Of a stretch of DNA of 53,983 nucleotides, positions 31,116 to 38,696 are shown in pieces. Position numbers and translations under genes: made by a program. The notes under the pieces are model-generated. The model was not told the origin of the DNA, did no database searches, and saw nothing but the letters and a program-made list of their open reading frames with translations. Position 1 is the first letter of the stretch, and each line of letters starts with the position of its first letter. Source of the stretch: a virus; IMG/VR virus record IMGVR_UViG_3300027985_001102, positions 1-53,983 of that record, one strand, 5' to 3'.

Positions 31116-31642
31116 ACCCCATCGTGAGGCACGAAGACGATCGCCTTAGCGACCTCGCGCCGCTGGTCGACGTAGACATGTTCGGTGCGGTCGCAGCTCA
31201 TATCCTAGGATACGTCGGAGGGTCGCATCGGATGCTATACTGCGTCCGGGGGCGACCCAATAGCGGCATGGTCCGCGTATGTGGATTCCCATTCCGCTAC
31301 GATACGGGAACCCGGGCAGGGGAGGTGGAGATCCGCACCTCAGATGACACAAGATACCCTTGCCGGGCGCTGTTTCGCGACGGCCCCAATCGTTTCGAAG
31401 TAAACGAAGAAGTCCAGGTGAGCGGACTGTGGGATGCGGGACTCGCCGATATGCATGCCGCTGCTATGCGTCAGCGGGAGGCGTGCCATCGCGGCGACAT
31501 TGTGCTCGTCACTCGTCCAGGATGCGGCGACATCTGGACTCCAGCTGGGGATTTGCCACCGTACGTGCGGACGTATGAGGATCACGGATTCGACATTCGA
31601 GTCGCAGCCGATGGGCGACGCTGGACGGAGGGGCCGCAATGA
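31112..31642 (+). CDS. Unknown protein
   Basis: 176 residues from ATG 31112. Contains MLYCVRGRPNSGMVRVCGFP, EVNEEVQVSGLWDAGLADMH and CHRGDIVLVTRPGCGDIW, a beta-rich pattern. Coupled to both neighbours. Not recognised. Confidence 0.6.
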   Translation: MNPIVRHEDDRLSDLAPLVDVDMFGAVAAHILGYVGGSHRMLYCVRGRPNSGMVRVCGFPFRYDTGTRAGEVEIRTSDDTRYPCRALFRDGPNRFEVNEEVQVSGLWDAGLADMHAAAMRQREACHRGDIVLVTRPGCGDIWTPAGDLPPYVRTYEDHGFDIRVAADGRRWTEGPQ

Positions 31643-32124
31643 CCGCGTACGTAAAATGCGCAGTGTGCGGGTGGGCTCAGGAGTCGCGCTATCGGGGCCC
31701 CAGTCCGTGGCCTGATTCAGCGTCAGAGCTTCCGGCGGCGCTGCGCCTCCACGCTGGCATGTACTTTGATGTAGATTGCGGCGGGTGGCACAAGGGGCTC
31801 CCGTGCACGAACCGCATCCACTGGATACGCTGCACGAAGGCGTATTACGATCTGCCGCGCTGGCGAGCGGAGCTCGATCGGCAGATCTGGTACCTGGAGC
31901 AGACCCACGCCATGCTCGAGCGAGCGCGGCAAGGGTTGCGCGAGGCGGGCGAATTCGAGCTTTCGTGTGCGCAGTGGGTCGAGGATATTCATCGCACTCT
32001 GGAGGTGCGGCTGCCTGCCAAGGCGGCGCGCGAGAAAGAAGCGATCGCGCGCTGCAAAGCGCGTATCGCCGAACTGGAGCGAGAGCTCGCCCACACCCCT
32101 GAGGGGGAGAGGATCACATTTTGA
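31639..32124 (+). CDS. Unknown protein with Cys-rich N-terminus and coiled coil
   Basis: 161 residues. N-terminal CAVCGWAQES and later DCGGWHKGLPCTNRIHWIRC could bind zinc; the C-terminal half is a charged coiled coil (KAAREKEAIARCKARIAELE). Coupled ATGA/TTGA at its ends. Role unknown. Confidence 0.6.
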   Translation: MTAYVKCAVCGWAQESRYRGPSPWPDSASELPAALRLHAGMYFDVDCGGWHKGLPCTNRIHWIRCTKAYYDLPRWRAELDRQIWYLEQTHAMLERARQGLREAGEFELSCAQWVEDIHRTLEVRLPAKAAREKEAIARCKARIAELERELAHTPEGERITF

Positions 32125-32384
32125 TCTACGACACCCACGCGGCCCACAAGGGCGGCCTGCCGTACGGCCTCATCGAGCGCTCATCGCTGCTGTCTACGCG
32201 AGCGGGTGTGTCGATGGGGGCACCCGATGACGAGATCCGAGCGCTGTCGACATGGCAGCTCCAGCAGCTCCGTCGGGTCGCTCATTGCCACGCCCGTATG
32301 GGCTGGCGAGACAATCAGATTCGTGCTGAACAGGTGCTATCGCTCACGTGGGTGGAGCTGACCCGTAGAGGGGCGTGCCAGTGA
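32121..32384 (+). CDS. Unknown small protein, TTG start
   Basis: 87 residues. The TTG at 32121 overlaps the previous stop (TTGA). Contains SLLSTRAGVSMGAPDDEIRA and a helical C-terminus with ALSTWQLQQLRRVAHCHARM. Not recognised. Confidence 0.55.
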   Translation: MIYDTHAAHKGGLPYGLIERSSLLSTRAGVSMGAPDDEIRALSTWQLQQLRRVAHCHARMGWRDNQIRAEQVLSLTWVELTRRGACQ

Positions 32385-32401
32385 AGATAGGAGTTAGCAA
32401 A

Positions 32402-32461
32402 ATGAAACACGATCTATGGCGCGACGATCACTACGAGATCTCGTGGGAGGCCATGCTATGA
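32402..32461 (+). CDS. 19-residue peptide
   Basis: MKHDLWRDDHYEISWEAML, with GGAG upstream and an ATGA overlap with the next gene. Good coupling signals but too short to classify; may serve as a leader peptide. Confidence 0.4.
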   Translation: MKHDLWRDDHYEISWEAML

Positions 32462-32742
32462 CCGACCATTACGGCCCCTACCGCGTGGGCATTCGCGCGG
32501 GTCTGGACGTGGACGAGAAGTTGGGCATATTTCGCCCAATTGACCTGTACGTGGTGGAAAACCGCTGGGGGAGAGCGGTACAGTTCACTACCACGCGCAA
32601 CCGTCGCGAAGCCGAGGCGTGGTGTGAGAGGCGGAACACCGACCACTCACACCCAGGGTGCGCGGGAGTGTGCATGGGTGAGCCCTCCCCAGATGACCCT
32701 AGCACTGTGACGTGCCCTGACTGTTTGGAATTGCTGCTGTAA
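32458..32742 (+). CDS. Unknown small Cys-containing protein
   Basis: 94 residues. PIDLYVVENRWGRAVQFTTT, then HPGCAGVCMGEP and TCPDCLELLL, giving two CxxC-like pairs that could hold zinc. Overlaps both neighbours. Not recognised. Confidence 0.6.
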   Translation: MTDHYGPYRVGIRAGLDVDEKLGIFRPIDLYVVENRWGRAVQFTTTRNRREAEAWCERRNTDHSHPGCAGVCMGEPSPDDPSTVTCPDCLELLL

Positions 32743-33353
32743 TGGCGTACGCAAAGGCTACCCTACACAAGGACGGGACGGCCAGCTATGGCGACATCGA
32801 CCACGCAATCACCCTGACACGGGAGCAGCTCGACGCTATCCCGATCCGGGAGGCTCGCCGGATCGCTCTACACCTCGCCAGCCGTGGCGACGAGGTTGCC
32901 CGGGAGTGGATGGATGCGTACCGTGGTCGCGCTCGCAAGTCGGACTGGTACTCGACACCATCCGACCTGCGCAATCGTCGCCACGTGTCGCTTACGTTGA
33001 GCGACGAGGCACGCGCTAGGCTTGCCTCGATCGCAAAGAACAAAGGGACGACAAGGTCCCAAGTAGTGGAGGAGTGGATCATGTCGCAAGCGATTGGGCC
33101 CTGGTACATCACCGACACCGCAGTGAGGCAGTACGCCACTCTGCGAGGCGCGGATAGGGCCGACGCGATCGAAGAGCTTCGCTCGATCGCCAAGGACGCG
33201 GCCGAACGCAAATCGCCTAGGCGCACGGCAGGAGGGCTGCTGTGCTACCGCGTACGCAAGCCGATCGATGTCCAGCTGCTCGTGAGCGACAGCGCGCGCG
33301 ATGAGGGGACGCTGCCACAGCTTGTGGCAGTGGTGGCTGGATTCAGAAAGTGA
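32742..33353 (+). CDS. Ribbon-helix-helix domain protein
   Basis: 203 residues. RRHVSLTLSDEARARLASIA followed by KNKGTTRSQVVEEWIM (about 85-120) is a MetJ/Arc-type ribbon-helix-helix. The C-terminus has beta strands (GGLLCYRVRKPIDVQLLV). It may be an autoregulator of the small-gene operon, whose last member it is. Start TAATG overlaps the previous stop. Confidence 0.65.
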   Translation: MAYAKATLHKDGTASYGDIDHAITLTREQLDAIPIREARRIALHLASRGDEVAREWMDAYRGRARKSDWYSTPSDLRNRRHVSLTLSDEARARLASIAKNKGTTRSQVVEEWIMSQAIGPWYITDTAVRQYATLRGADRADAIEELRSIAKDAAERKSPRRTAGGLLCYRVRKPIDVQLLVSDSARDEGTLPQLVAVVAGFRK

Positions 33354-33357
33354 TGGG

Positions 33358-33513
33358 ACCACCAGTTGACACCCCAGCGCGAACAGGTACACTCCACTTG
33401 TTCGCGAACAATTCCTGCCTTCGGGCAGGCCCCATTGACGCAAACACGAACGCGAACACGAACACGAACTACGCAGTCCACTTGGCTGCGTTTTCGTTTT
33501 GTTGGGGGGAGAA
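33358..33513 (+). promoter_or_regulatory. Control region with CGAACA repeats, palindrome and UUCG hairpin
   Basis: TTGTTCGCGAACAA is a perfect palindrome at 33398-33411. CCTGCC-TTCG-GGCAGG (33414-33429) is a stable tetraloop hairpin, perhaps a terminator for the operon though it lacks a U-run. ACGAAC/GCGAAC hexamers recur four times in tandem at about 33447-33470. Probably operators and promoter of the LITAF-like gene. Confidence 0.55.
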
Positions 33514-33735
33514 ATGAACCAGTACCCACAGCAGTACCAGCATCAGCCAACAGCTATGTGGAGGTGTCCATTTTGCGGGTATTATGGGGAGCCGATACAG
33601 GGATCAAGTGTGTCTACTGGTGGTGTGATAGTGGCAATTGTGTTTCTGTTTATGTGCTTCCCGCTGTTCTGGATTGGTCTGCTCATGAAGGACTACCACG
33701 AATTTTGCCCGTCATGTCGAGTACGTCTGGGGTGA
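33514..33735 (+). CDS. LITAF-like zinc-ribbon membrane protein
   Basis: 73 residues from ATG 33514 (GGGGGAG upstream). WRCPFCGYYGEP, then a hydrophobic segment (GGVIVAIVFLFMCFPLFWIGLLM, about 38-58) and FCPSCRVRLG reproduce the LITAF-type split zinc ribbon with a hydrophobic insertion that dips into membranes. It converges with and overlaps the lysis-region gene by 24 bases. It may act on the host envelope, for example in superinfection exclusion; that role is speculative. Confidence 0.7.
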   Translation: MNQYPQQYQHQPTAMWRCPFCGYYGEPIQGSSVSTGGVIVAIVFLFMCFPLFWIGLLMKDYHEFCPSCRVRLG

Positions 33736-34368
33736 CTCACGCGGCAACATCCACATGCGATGAGGCACGAGCTCGCCCACCCGAAGCACGCCAATGATCT
33801 CGCGAGGCCCAAGCCCGTCTGCCAGGTAGACCTTGCCATTCGATCGCACGATTGAGCGCTCAGTTTCGTGGATCGCGCATCGAAAACCACCATCCACAGA
33901 CGTGATTCGGTGCTCGCCAACCTCTACTACGGTGAGAGCGTGCGTGAGCAATCCAGTGCCGATGATGGCGATTTCGCCTGGTATAGGGAGCCTCGACTTG
34001 TGCTCGAATCCTCCCATCACCTGAAGTCGAACCATTGGGTCGACGGGTCTGCGAGGTGGCGACTTGGCGAATGCCCATGCTGCTGGCGTCGAGAGCTCGT
34101 AGTGGTCGAATCCAAAGCACCGAAGTAGACCACCAGCCACGTGAGCGCACCCGTGTTGTTTTTGAGCCATCCCAGCGGCAACAGCGGGGTCATCGTGCGG
34201 GTAGCACAGCTCCAGATATCTCGGCTCGTCGAAGCGAATCCCGACGCACGCACGAGCGATCTGGACCATGGTCGCGCGCTTTTGTTCCGGTGTCCATCCA
34301 GGGTCACCGAGCCATTGGCCTTGCCCTTGCCATCCTGGTGGTGGGGGAGGCCATCCTGGTGCTTTCAC
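33712..34368 (-). CDS. NlpC/P60- or CHAP-like hydrolase (endolysin candidate)
   Basis: 218 residues. A Pro/Trp/Gly-rich N-terminus (WPPPPPGWQGQGQW) precedes a papain-like fold: helix ATMVQIARACVGIRF, Cys74 in HGCAHVAGGLLR and His143 in LTHALTVVEV followed by beta strands. This Cys-His arrangement is that of NlpC/P60 or CHAP cell-wall hydrolases. It is the last gene of the late operon, behind holin- and spanin-like genes, supporting a lysis role. Confidence 0.6.
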   Translation of the reverse strand: MKAPGWPPPPPGWQGQGQWLGDPGWTPEQKRATMVQIARACVGIRFDEPRYLELCYPHDDPAVAAGMAQKQHGCAHVAGGLLRCFGFDHYELSTPAAWAFAKSPPRRPVDPMVRLQVMGGFEHKSRLPIPGEIAIIGTGLLTHALTVVEVGEHRITSVDGGFRCAIHETERSIVRSNGKVYLADGLGPREIIGVLRVGELVPHRMWMLPRESPQTYST

Positions 34369-34565
34369 AATTCACCTCGATTCAACGGTGGTGCATCGAC
34401 AACAAGGGCGTCTTCGGTGAGCTTCTTCCATGCGGCTCGCCCCCTGCGAACGCCTTCAAGAAACGGGTCCGAATTGGGATAGCCGTTCTCTGGCTCAAGG
34501 ACACCTGTAGCGGCATCGATGATTCCTGTGAGCAGACCTTGCTCGTATTGCTCGGCAGGTGTCAT
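34365..34565 (-). CDS. Unknown small protein
   Basis: 66 residues from ATG 34565, MTPAEQYEQGLLTGIIDAAT, with a helical start and charged end. Overlaps both neighbours by 4 nt. In the lysis cluster; function unknown. Confidence 0.55.
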   Translation of the reverse strand: MTPAEQYEQGLLTGIIDAATGVLEPENGYPNSDPFLEGVRRGRAAWKKLTEDALVVDAPPLNRGEL

Positions 34566-34840
34566 TGCTCGCACCGAACCCCGCACGCACGCACCGATTC
34601 GACGTCACCCGCCACGCTCACGCAATCGGAGAACGGGCGCATGTAGCCGACGGAGTGATACGTCTCGCACCAATCCTGGCACTCGCTATCCCCCTCAGGA
34701 CACTGCAGAGCGGCGAGCTGAGCGCACGCACCTGGACATCCTGGGTCTGGCTGTGGAGCGATGGGGGCTTGGGTACAGGCGACGAATCCGATTGCCCACG
34801 CCCAATTCGCAACAACCAACGCGATCCAAAAACGTCTCAT
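34562..34840 (-). CDS. Cys-rich lipoprotein
   Basis: 92 residues. Signal peptide MRRFWIALVVANWAWAIGF ending in the lipobox FVAC (Cys22). The mature part has many Cys (PGCPGACAQLAALQC, CQDWC, FSDC, RACGVRC), suggesting disulfides in the periplasm. It could be an outer-membrane spanin partner or a superinfection-exclusion lipoprotein. Confidence 0.65.
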   Translation of the reverse strand: MRRFWIALVVANWAWAIGFVACTQAPIAPQPDPGCPGACAQLAALQCPEGDSECQDWCETYHSVGYMRPFSDCVSVAGDVESVRACGVRCEQ

Positions 34841-34980
34841 GCCGCCCTCCGTCTGTCCAAGAAACTGAGGTATTTGCCGACCCACAACCACCAGTCGTGA
34901 CCCCCTCTTGTTCGACTTAGCGCCAACGCTTCTGCTTTGACTTTCCTCGCAGCCTTCTTCTTTGCAGTTCTGGCTTTCAT
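34837..34980 (-). CDS. Small basic protein
   Basis: 47 residues, beginning MKARTAKKKAARKVKAEALA, then a Trp-rich segment (GGHDWWLWVGKYLSFL). ATGA overlaps at both ends. Basic amphipathic character with a Trp patch could make it membrane-active, but this is a guess. Confidence 0.5.
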   Translation of the reverse strand: MKARTAKKKAARKVKAEALALSRTRGGHDWWLWVGKYLSFLDRRRAA

Positions 34981-35759
34981 CGCATCACCCTTTCCGGGTC
35001 AATGTCCGGCGTTGCGAGGTACGAGACTCGACTCGACGCCATCTCCGAACGAGCGATCTGATGGAGGCCTCCAGCGCCGTAGTCAGATCCCCACGAGCCG
35101 ATCGCCCAGCACGACTCTCGATCGGCGTGCACGAAGCACAGGTAGTGCCCACCCTTGCGCGGCCCACGGTAGCGCCACGGGCCTTGACTCGGCGTCCAGT
35201 CCAGCAGTCCCTGGTCGACGGTCACGGCGCCGACAACAGGGCGTCCTGTGCCGAGCAGGGCATCCAAATCGGTGAGCCTCGAATCGTCATCGAGTAGCCA
35301 GTGATAGTGGAGCCAGTCGCGATCGATTGAGCGTCGGTAGATCGAAGGCGACGGGGCATCGTCCACCTTCGATGCGTCGAAAGGGAGCGCATCGTACTCG
35401 ACGATACCAAGTGGATCGCGTAGGCACTCCCACCCAGCGACTGGATTCGAACCGATGTCGACCACGTTCTTCCAGCCGTGCCTGGAAGCGCGCGCGCGGT
35501 AGTAGATGTCCCGATCTGAGGGGGCAATTCGCTTGCCGATGGGGATGCCGAGCATCGCCTGCCGAATCCATACTGCTTGCCGAATCGCCTGCCCCACGCA
35601 CGATTCGGTGCTAAATTGGTCGGGCCAGCCATCGGGTGCGTGGACGTGGTCTACCATCGGTCCGGACACGGGGGAGCCAATCCCGATCAGGTCAGACGCC
35701 GGGTAGCGCTCGGTCCGTGGGTCGTGTGGCTCGTAGACGACTCCCAGACCGTGACTCAT
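34977..35759 (-). CDS. Papain-like cysteine peptidase
   Basis: 260 residues from ATG 35759. Gln/Cys motif DQFSTESCVGQAI (Cys54), His205 in GGHYLCFVHAD and GSWGSDYGAGG (221-231) correspond to the papain-family C1 pattern C...GH...NSWG. The Asn position of NSWG is Gly here, so the third catalytic residue may differ. Location between the spanin-like and lipoprotein genes suggests action during lysis or on the host envelope; an endolysin role is less usual for C1 enzymes. Confidence 0.75.
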   Translation of the reverse strand: MSHGLGVVYEPHDPRTERYPASDLIGIGSPVSGPMVDHVHAPDGWPDQFSTESCVGQAIRQAVWIRQAMLGIPIGKRIAPSDRDIYYRARASRHGWKNVVDIGSNPVAGWECLRDPLGIVEYDALPFDASKVDDAPSPSIYRRSIDRDWLHYHWLLDDDSRLTDLDALLGTGRPVVGAVTVDQGLLDWTPSQGPWRYRGPRKGGHYLCFVHADRESCWAIGSWGSDYGAGGLHQIARSEMASSRVSYLATPDIDPERVMR

Positions 35760-36163
35760 TGCGCTTCCTTCCACACAATGGGATCGGCAATCGCTGGCGT
35801 CCCCTCACCTCCAATCAGCGCCACGAATGGTCTCAGGATGGTCCATGCGTCCACGATCATGTCGACGTACTCGGACGAATCGGAGCACGCTTTGCTCGCC
35901 AGCGCTGTCGACTGGACCGCGAGAGAGTAGCCTTCCTTGAGCCGCTCCAACGCGGTGTCGTAGGTGGCCTGCTGATCGGTTGTGAGTCGATCTCGAATGC
36001 CACTCTTGTCCAGGTCGCCGATCGCCCGCTGGACGTCGGCTAGGCGTGAGTTGACAGCTGGGGTGTTTGCCTCGATTTGGTCGCAGATCGTGACGCATCC
36101 GATCGCCAACAGCGACACAATGAAGATGGCAAAGGCTAGGATTGTGCGTTTGAATTTGGTCAT
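35756..36163 (-). CDS. Lipoprotein, spanin-like
   Basis: 135 residues. N-terminus MTKFKRTILAFAIFIVSLLA then lipobox IGC (Cys23), so it is lipid-anchored. The mature part is helical (NSRLADVQRAIGDLDKSGIRD, LERLKEGYSLAVQS). Its place in the lysis cluster suggests an outer-membrane spanin or structural lipoprotein. ATGA overlap with the peptidase. Confidence 0.6.
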   Translation of the reverse strand: MTKFKRTILAFAIFIVSLLAIGCVTICDQIEANTPAVNSRLADVQRAIGDLDKSGIRDRLTTDQQATYDTALERLKEGYSLAVQSTALASKACSDSSEYVDMIVDAWTILRPFVALIGGEGTPAIADPIVWKEAQ

Positions 36164-36166
36164 TGA

Positions 36167-36391
36167 CTATTCCTCCACAGGAGTGATGTCGATGAAGTAC
36201 TCCTTCAAGATTTTGAACTTGCCCTTCGCTTTCGGGTTGCTGATCATCAACTTCAGACTGCCGTCAGGCGTGAACTTCGCCCACGTCTTGTTCGTCTCTT
36301 TCTCATCCGATACGGCGTCTAGGCATACAACCTCGTTGTCGTAGCCATCGTCCGAAGTAATCCTAGTACAATGAAACTTTGCTCTGATCAT
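36167..36391 (-). CDS. Conserved small phage protein
   Basis: 74 residues, MIRAKFHCTRITSDDGYDNE, then KTWAKFTPDGSLKLMISNPK and FKILKEYFIDITPVEE. The pattern is familiar from many phages (a small beta protein near lysis genes), without known function. Good GAGGAAG ribosome site. Confidence 0.6.
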   Translation of the reverse strand: MIRAKFHCTRITSDDGYDNEVVCLDAVSDEKETNKTWAKFTPDGSLKLMISNPKAKGKFKILKEYFIDITPVEE

Positions 36392-36398
36392 GTCTTCC

Positions 36399-36875
36399 TC
36401 ACTTCAGTAACGGAATCAGCGCTGCAGCTGCAGCAATTACGGTCGCGATACCTGTGCATACGGCGGCAATCAGCGCCTTGCGAGCCTTTGCACGTTCGCG
36501 AATGAGCTCGACTTCAGCCGCAGTCTTGGCCTCGATTGCCATCCCAGCTCGGCCCTTCCAGAGCCGTGCGGACTCGTCTTCGTTGCCCGGGTACGTGGGT
36601 TCGTTTAGGTCCCAACCAATCGACGGAAGAGGTTGTCTTGCCTCCGGTGTTTGGGCAGGGACAACAGCGCCGATCTTGATCCCTTCGAGAAGGCGATCGA
36701 CCTTCGTTCCCACCTTTTTTATCTCCGAGAACATTGCAATGAGTTGCTCGGTGTTGCGTTGGTTTGCGCGGTTGTGCTCAATCTCATGCTGGCGTTGCCA
36801 GACTTCGACCGTCTCAATCCGATCATCTTGCGACGCGCAAAATCCTGTCGGATGGGTGCCGTTCCCCCCGGCCAT
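36399..36875 (-). CDS. Coiled-coil protein with C-terminal membrane helix (holin-associated)
   Basis: 158 residues. Central coiled coil (EIKKVGTKVDRLLEGIKIG), a Pro-rich middle, a second charged helix, and a C-terminal hydrophobic helix (ALIAAVCTGIATVIAAAAAL, about 133-153) followed by one Lys. Tail-anchored topology resembles XhlA/holin-like lysis proteins. The start TAATG overlaps the previous stop. Confidence 0.55.
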   Translation of the reverse strand: MAGGNGTHPTGFCASQDDRIETVEVWQRQHEIEHNRANQRNTEQLIAMFSEIKKVGTKVDRLLEGIKIGAVVPAQTPEARQPLPSIGWDLNEPTYPGNEDESARLWKGRAGMAIEAKTAAEVELIRERAKARKALIAAVCTGIATVIAAAAALIPLLK

Positions 36876-37183
36876 TACGCACCAGCTTTCGGAGGCAACG
36901 TGGGAGTGTCCTTGGTAGTGGGAGCCTCACGAATCCACTCGTCAGGGGACGGCGACACGATGCCGAGCGCCTTTGCCTTGCCTCCCCAGCGATCCCACGA
37001 CAACACCATTACGCGCTCTGCGATAGACCACAACGCGAACAGTGCGCGACCTTTTGGGGGAGTGCGAGGAATAATGTTCCAAGCGACGTAGACCAGAATT
37101 GGGACCACGATCTCTGGGTGCGCGAGACACCAAAACCACGCTGCAACAAGCCACATCCACACTTTGAGCAGGTATTCAGTCAT
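36875..37183 (-). CDS. Small membrane protein, holin candidate
   Basis: 102 residues. Two closely spaced hydrophobic segments near the N-terminus (LLKVWMWLVAAWFWCLAHPE and IVVPILVYVAWNII) followed by a charged soluble tail ending in Pro/Lys. Length and topology suit a class II holin. It starts inside the upstream gene. Confidence 0.6.
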   Translation of the reverse strand: MTEYLLKVWMWLVAAWFWCLAHPEIVVPILVYVAWNIIPRTPPKGRALFALWSIAERVMVLSWDRWGGKAKALGIVSPSPDEWIREAPTTKDTPTLPPKAGA

Positions 37184-37547
37184 CGGCTTTCACCTTCGTC
37201 GTTGAGGATTCTTTCGCGTAGTCCGACGGCAAGTCTTTGGCCTTCGGAAGCTTCTTGTCCTTGTCCGCGATCTCCGCCGCGGAAGAGTCATCGACCGGAT
37301 AGGCAAACGTCCCGTCGGTCCCCTCAAGAATCAGTTCCTCGAGCGCTGTAACGCATGGGCACGACGTGTCTACCTCGGTATCAGTGCACGTGCATTCAGC
37401 GACACGGCCACCACCTCGATTGACACCTCGACCGTGCGCAGGGCAGTCGCATGCTGGGTATCCACGAAATGCTGTGTCGATAGCTTGCGCTGCAATCGCT
37501 TCTGCTTCGGTGCCGATAACAGCCTTGGTTTTCTTCGTGCGAGCCAT
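37176..37547 (-). CDS. Unknown Cys-rich protein
   Basis: 123 residues from ATG 37547 (TGATG overlap). Basic N-terminus MARTKKTKAV, then a Cys cluster (CDCPAHGRG, ECTCTDTE, SCPC) that could bind metal, and a Lys/Asp-rich C-terminus. A longer frame to 37619 overlaps the fibre gene and is not preferred. Confidence 0.5.
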   Translation of the reverse strand: MARTKKTKAVIGTEAEAIAAQAIDTAFRGYPACDCPAHGRGVNRGGGRVAECTCTDTEVDTSCPCVTALEELILEGTDGTFAYPVDDSSAAEIADKDKKLPKAKDLPSDYAKESSTTKVKADD

Positions 37548-38311
37548 CACAGCCCCCTTCGAGCAATCATGTCTGCCCGAACCATACCTTCTTCGTCGGA
37601 AGACAATGCCCTTGTCCACGCAGCGATCTCAGCAACGCGAATGTTTGCGTAGTTGCCAACGGTAGCCAAGTACCTTGCAGCGCCGATTGTGAACATGTCG
37701 AAGGTGACAGTGCCAACGTCGCACGCAACGCCATCAATGCCGATAGACGCCCCGTTTCGCAGCATTGTAAGCGACGTTCCGGTGAACATGTGGCTCAGTA
37801 CGTGACGACTCGTGTTTGCCGCACTGGTACCAGCTACGTTGACCCCAGTACCAGTATCGTCTCGTCTGTAGACTCGATGTGCAAGCGTGCTGGCAGCAAG
37901 TGTCTGTCCGTAGTACGGAGTGGATGTAGCCGAATTCCCAAGGTGGAACATGTAACGATCGACAGTGGTGCTCACCCACTGAAAGAGCATGATCAGTGTC
38001 AACGACTTGTCTGCTCCAGACAGGCATGCAGCGCAAGCCTCAGACGTGAGAAAGTCACTGGAACCATCGAGAAGCATCGAAGGTCCACCATCAACCCAAC
38101 CGCTCGACTCAAACGTTGGTCTAGAGCCAGCAATTGACTGAACGAGCGGGTGACCAAGACCTCCCTGACTGGCAATCGCGGACACCGCCCCTGATACAGT
38201 TGTCACACCCTGATCAAGGCGCCACCATGCGGCCATGTCGGGAATGGACGCAAGTGTCCATGGAGGCTTCCCACCTCGACCCATTCCCAACCCAAGTCTA
38301 AGTCCAGGCAT
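37547..38311 (-). CDS. LamG/concanavalin-like lectin protein, receptor-binding candidate
   Basis: 254 residues from ATG 38311. Gly-rich start (MPGLRLGLGMGRGGKP), then the jelly-roll pattern: LASIPDMAAWWRLDQGVTTV, MLLDGSSDFLTSE, KSLTLIMLFQWVST, NGASIGIDGVA, FDMFTIGAARYLATVGNYAN and the typical end IRVAEIAAWTRALSSDEEG. Such domains bind sugars and often cap phage tail fibres. It lies last in the fibre block. No catalytic residues are apparent. Confidence 0.7.
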   Translation of the reverse strand: MPGLRLGLGMGRGGKPPWTLASIPDMAAWWRLDQGVTTVSGAVSAIASQGGLGHPLVQSIAGSRPTFESSGWVDGGPSMLLDGSSDFLTSEACAACLSGADKSLTLIMLFQWVSTTVDRYMFHLGNSATSTPYYGQTLAASTLAHRVYRRDDTGTGVNVAGTSAANTSRHVLSHMFTGTSLTMLRNGASIGIDGVACDVGTVTFDMFTIGAARYLATVGNYANIRVAEIAAWTRALSSDEEGMVRADMIARRGL

Positions 38312-38315
38312 GTCG

Positions 38316-38696
38316 TCACCGTGCCGCAGACAGCCCCGTGGCCGTAGTTGCCGCTGTGACCTTCCAAATTCGAAGATCGCCAATCCGTTCACCGGCAGCG
38401 ATTGGAAGAGTCAGTGTGTTGCCAGTGGTTTGGTCCTCATACAGAACGACTGTGATGTTCCCCGCTCCAGTCGCCACGATCAGACGCAGTGGGGGATCGT
38501 AGGTCGTAGCGTCCGAGGCAGTGATTGTGCCATCTGCTGAAGCTGATTCCGAAGCACCACTGATGAGCGCGTCTTCCACTGCCAGCCCACCATCAGCGCC
38601 AGCCTTCAGGTTCATACCCTTCGTTGGATCGCTTGGGTCCTCAACAAGCGGAATGAACTTGGCGAATCTGCCCCATGCGTCGTTGAACCACGTCAT
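38316..38696 (-). CDS. Fibre-associated protein
   Basis: 126 residues. Helical start (MTWFNDAWGRFAKFIPLVED) followed by Gly/Ala/Thr-rich beta strands (LRLIVATGAGNITVVLYEDQ). Small trimeric or joining fibre component by context. ATGA overlap with the preceding gene. Confidence 0.55.
   Translation of the reverse strand: MTWFNDAWGRFAKFIPLVEDPSDPTKGMNLKAGADGGLAVEDALISGASESASADGTITASDATTYDPPLRLIVATGAGNITVVLYEDQTTGNTLTLPIAAGERIGDLRIWKVTAATTATGLSAAR

Noticed and set aside
33366-33797. 143-codon plus-strand ORF
   Set aside because: It translates the CGAAC repeats (TRTRTRT run) and the shadow of the LITAF-like gene; no start signal.
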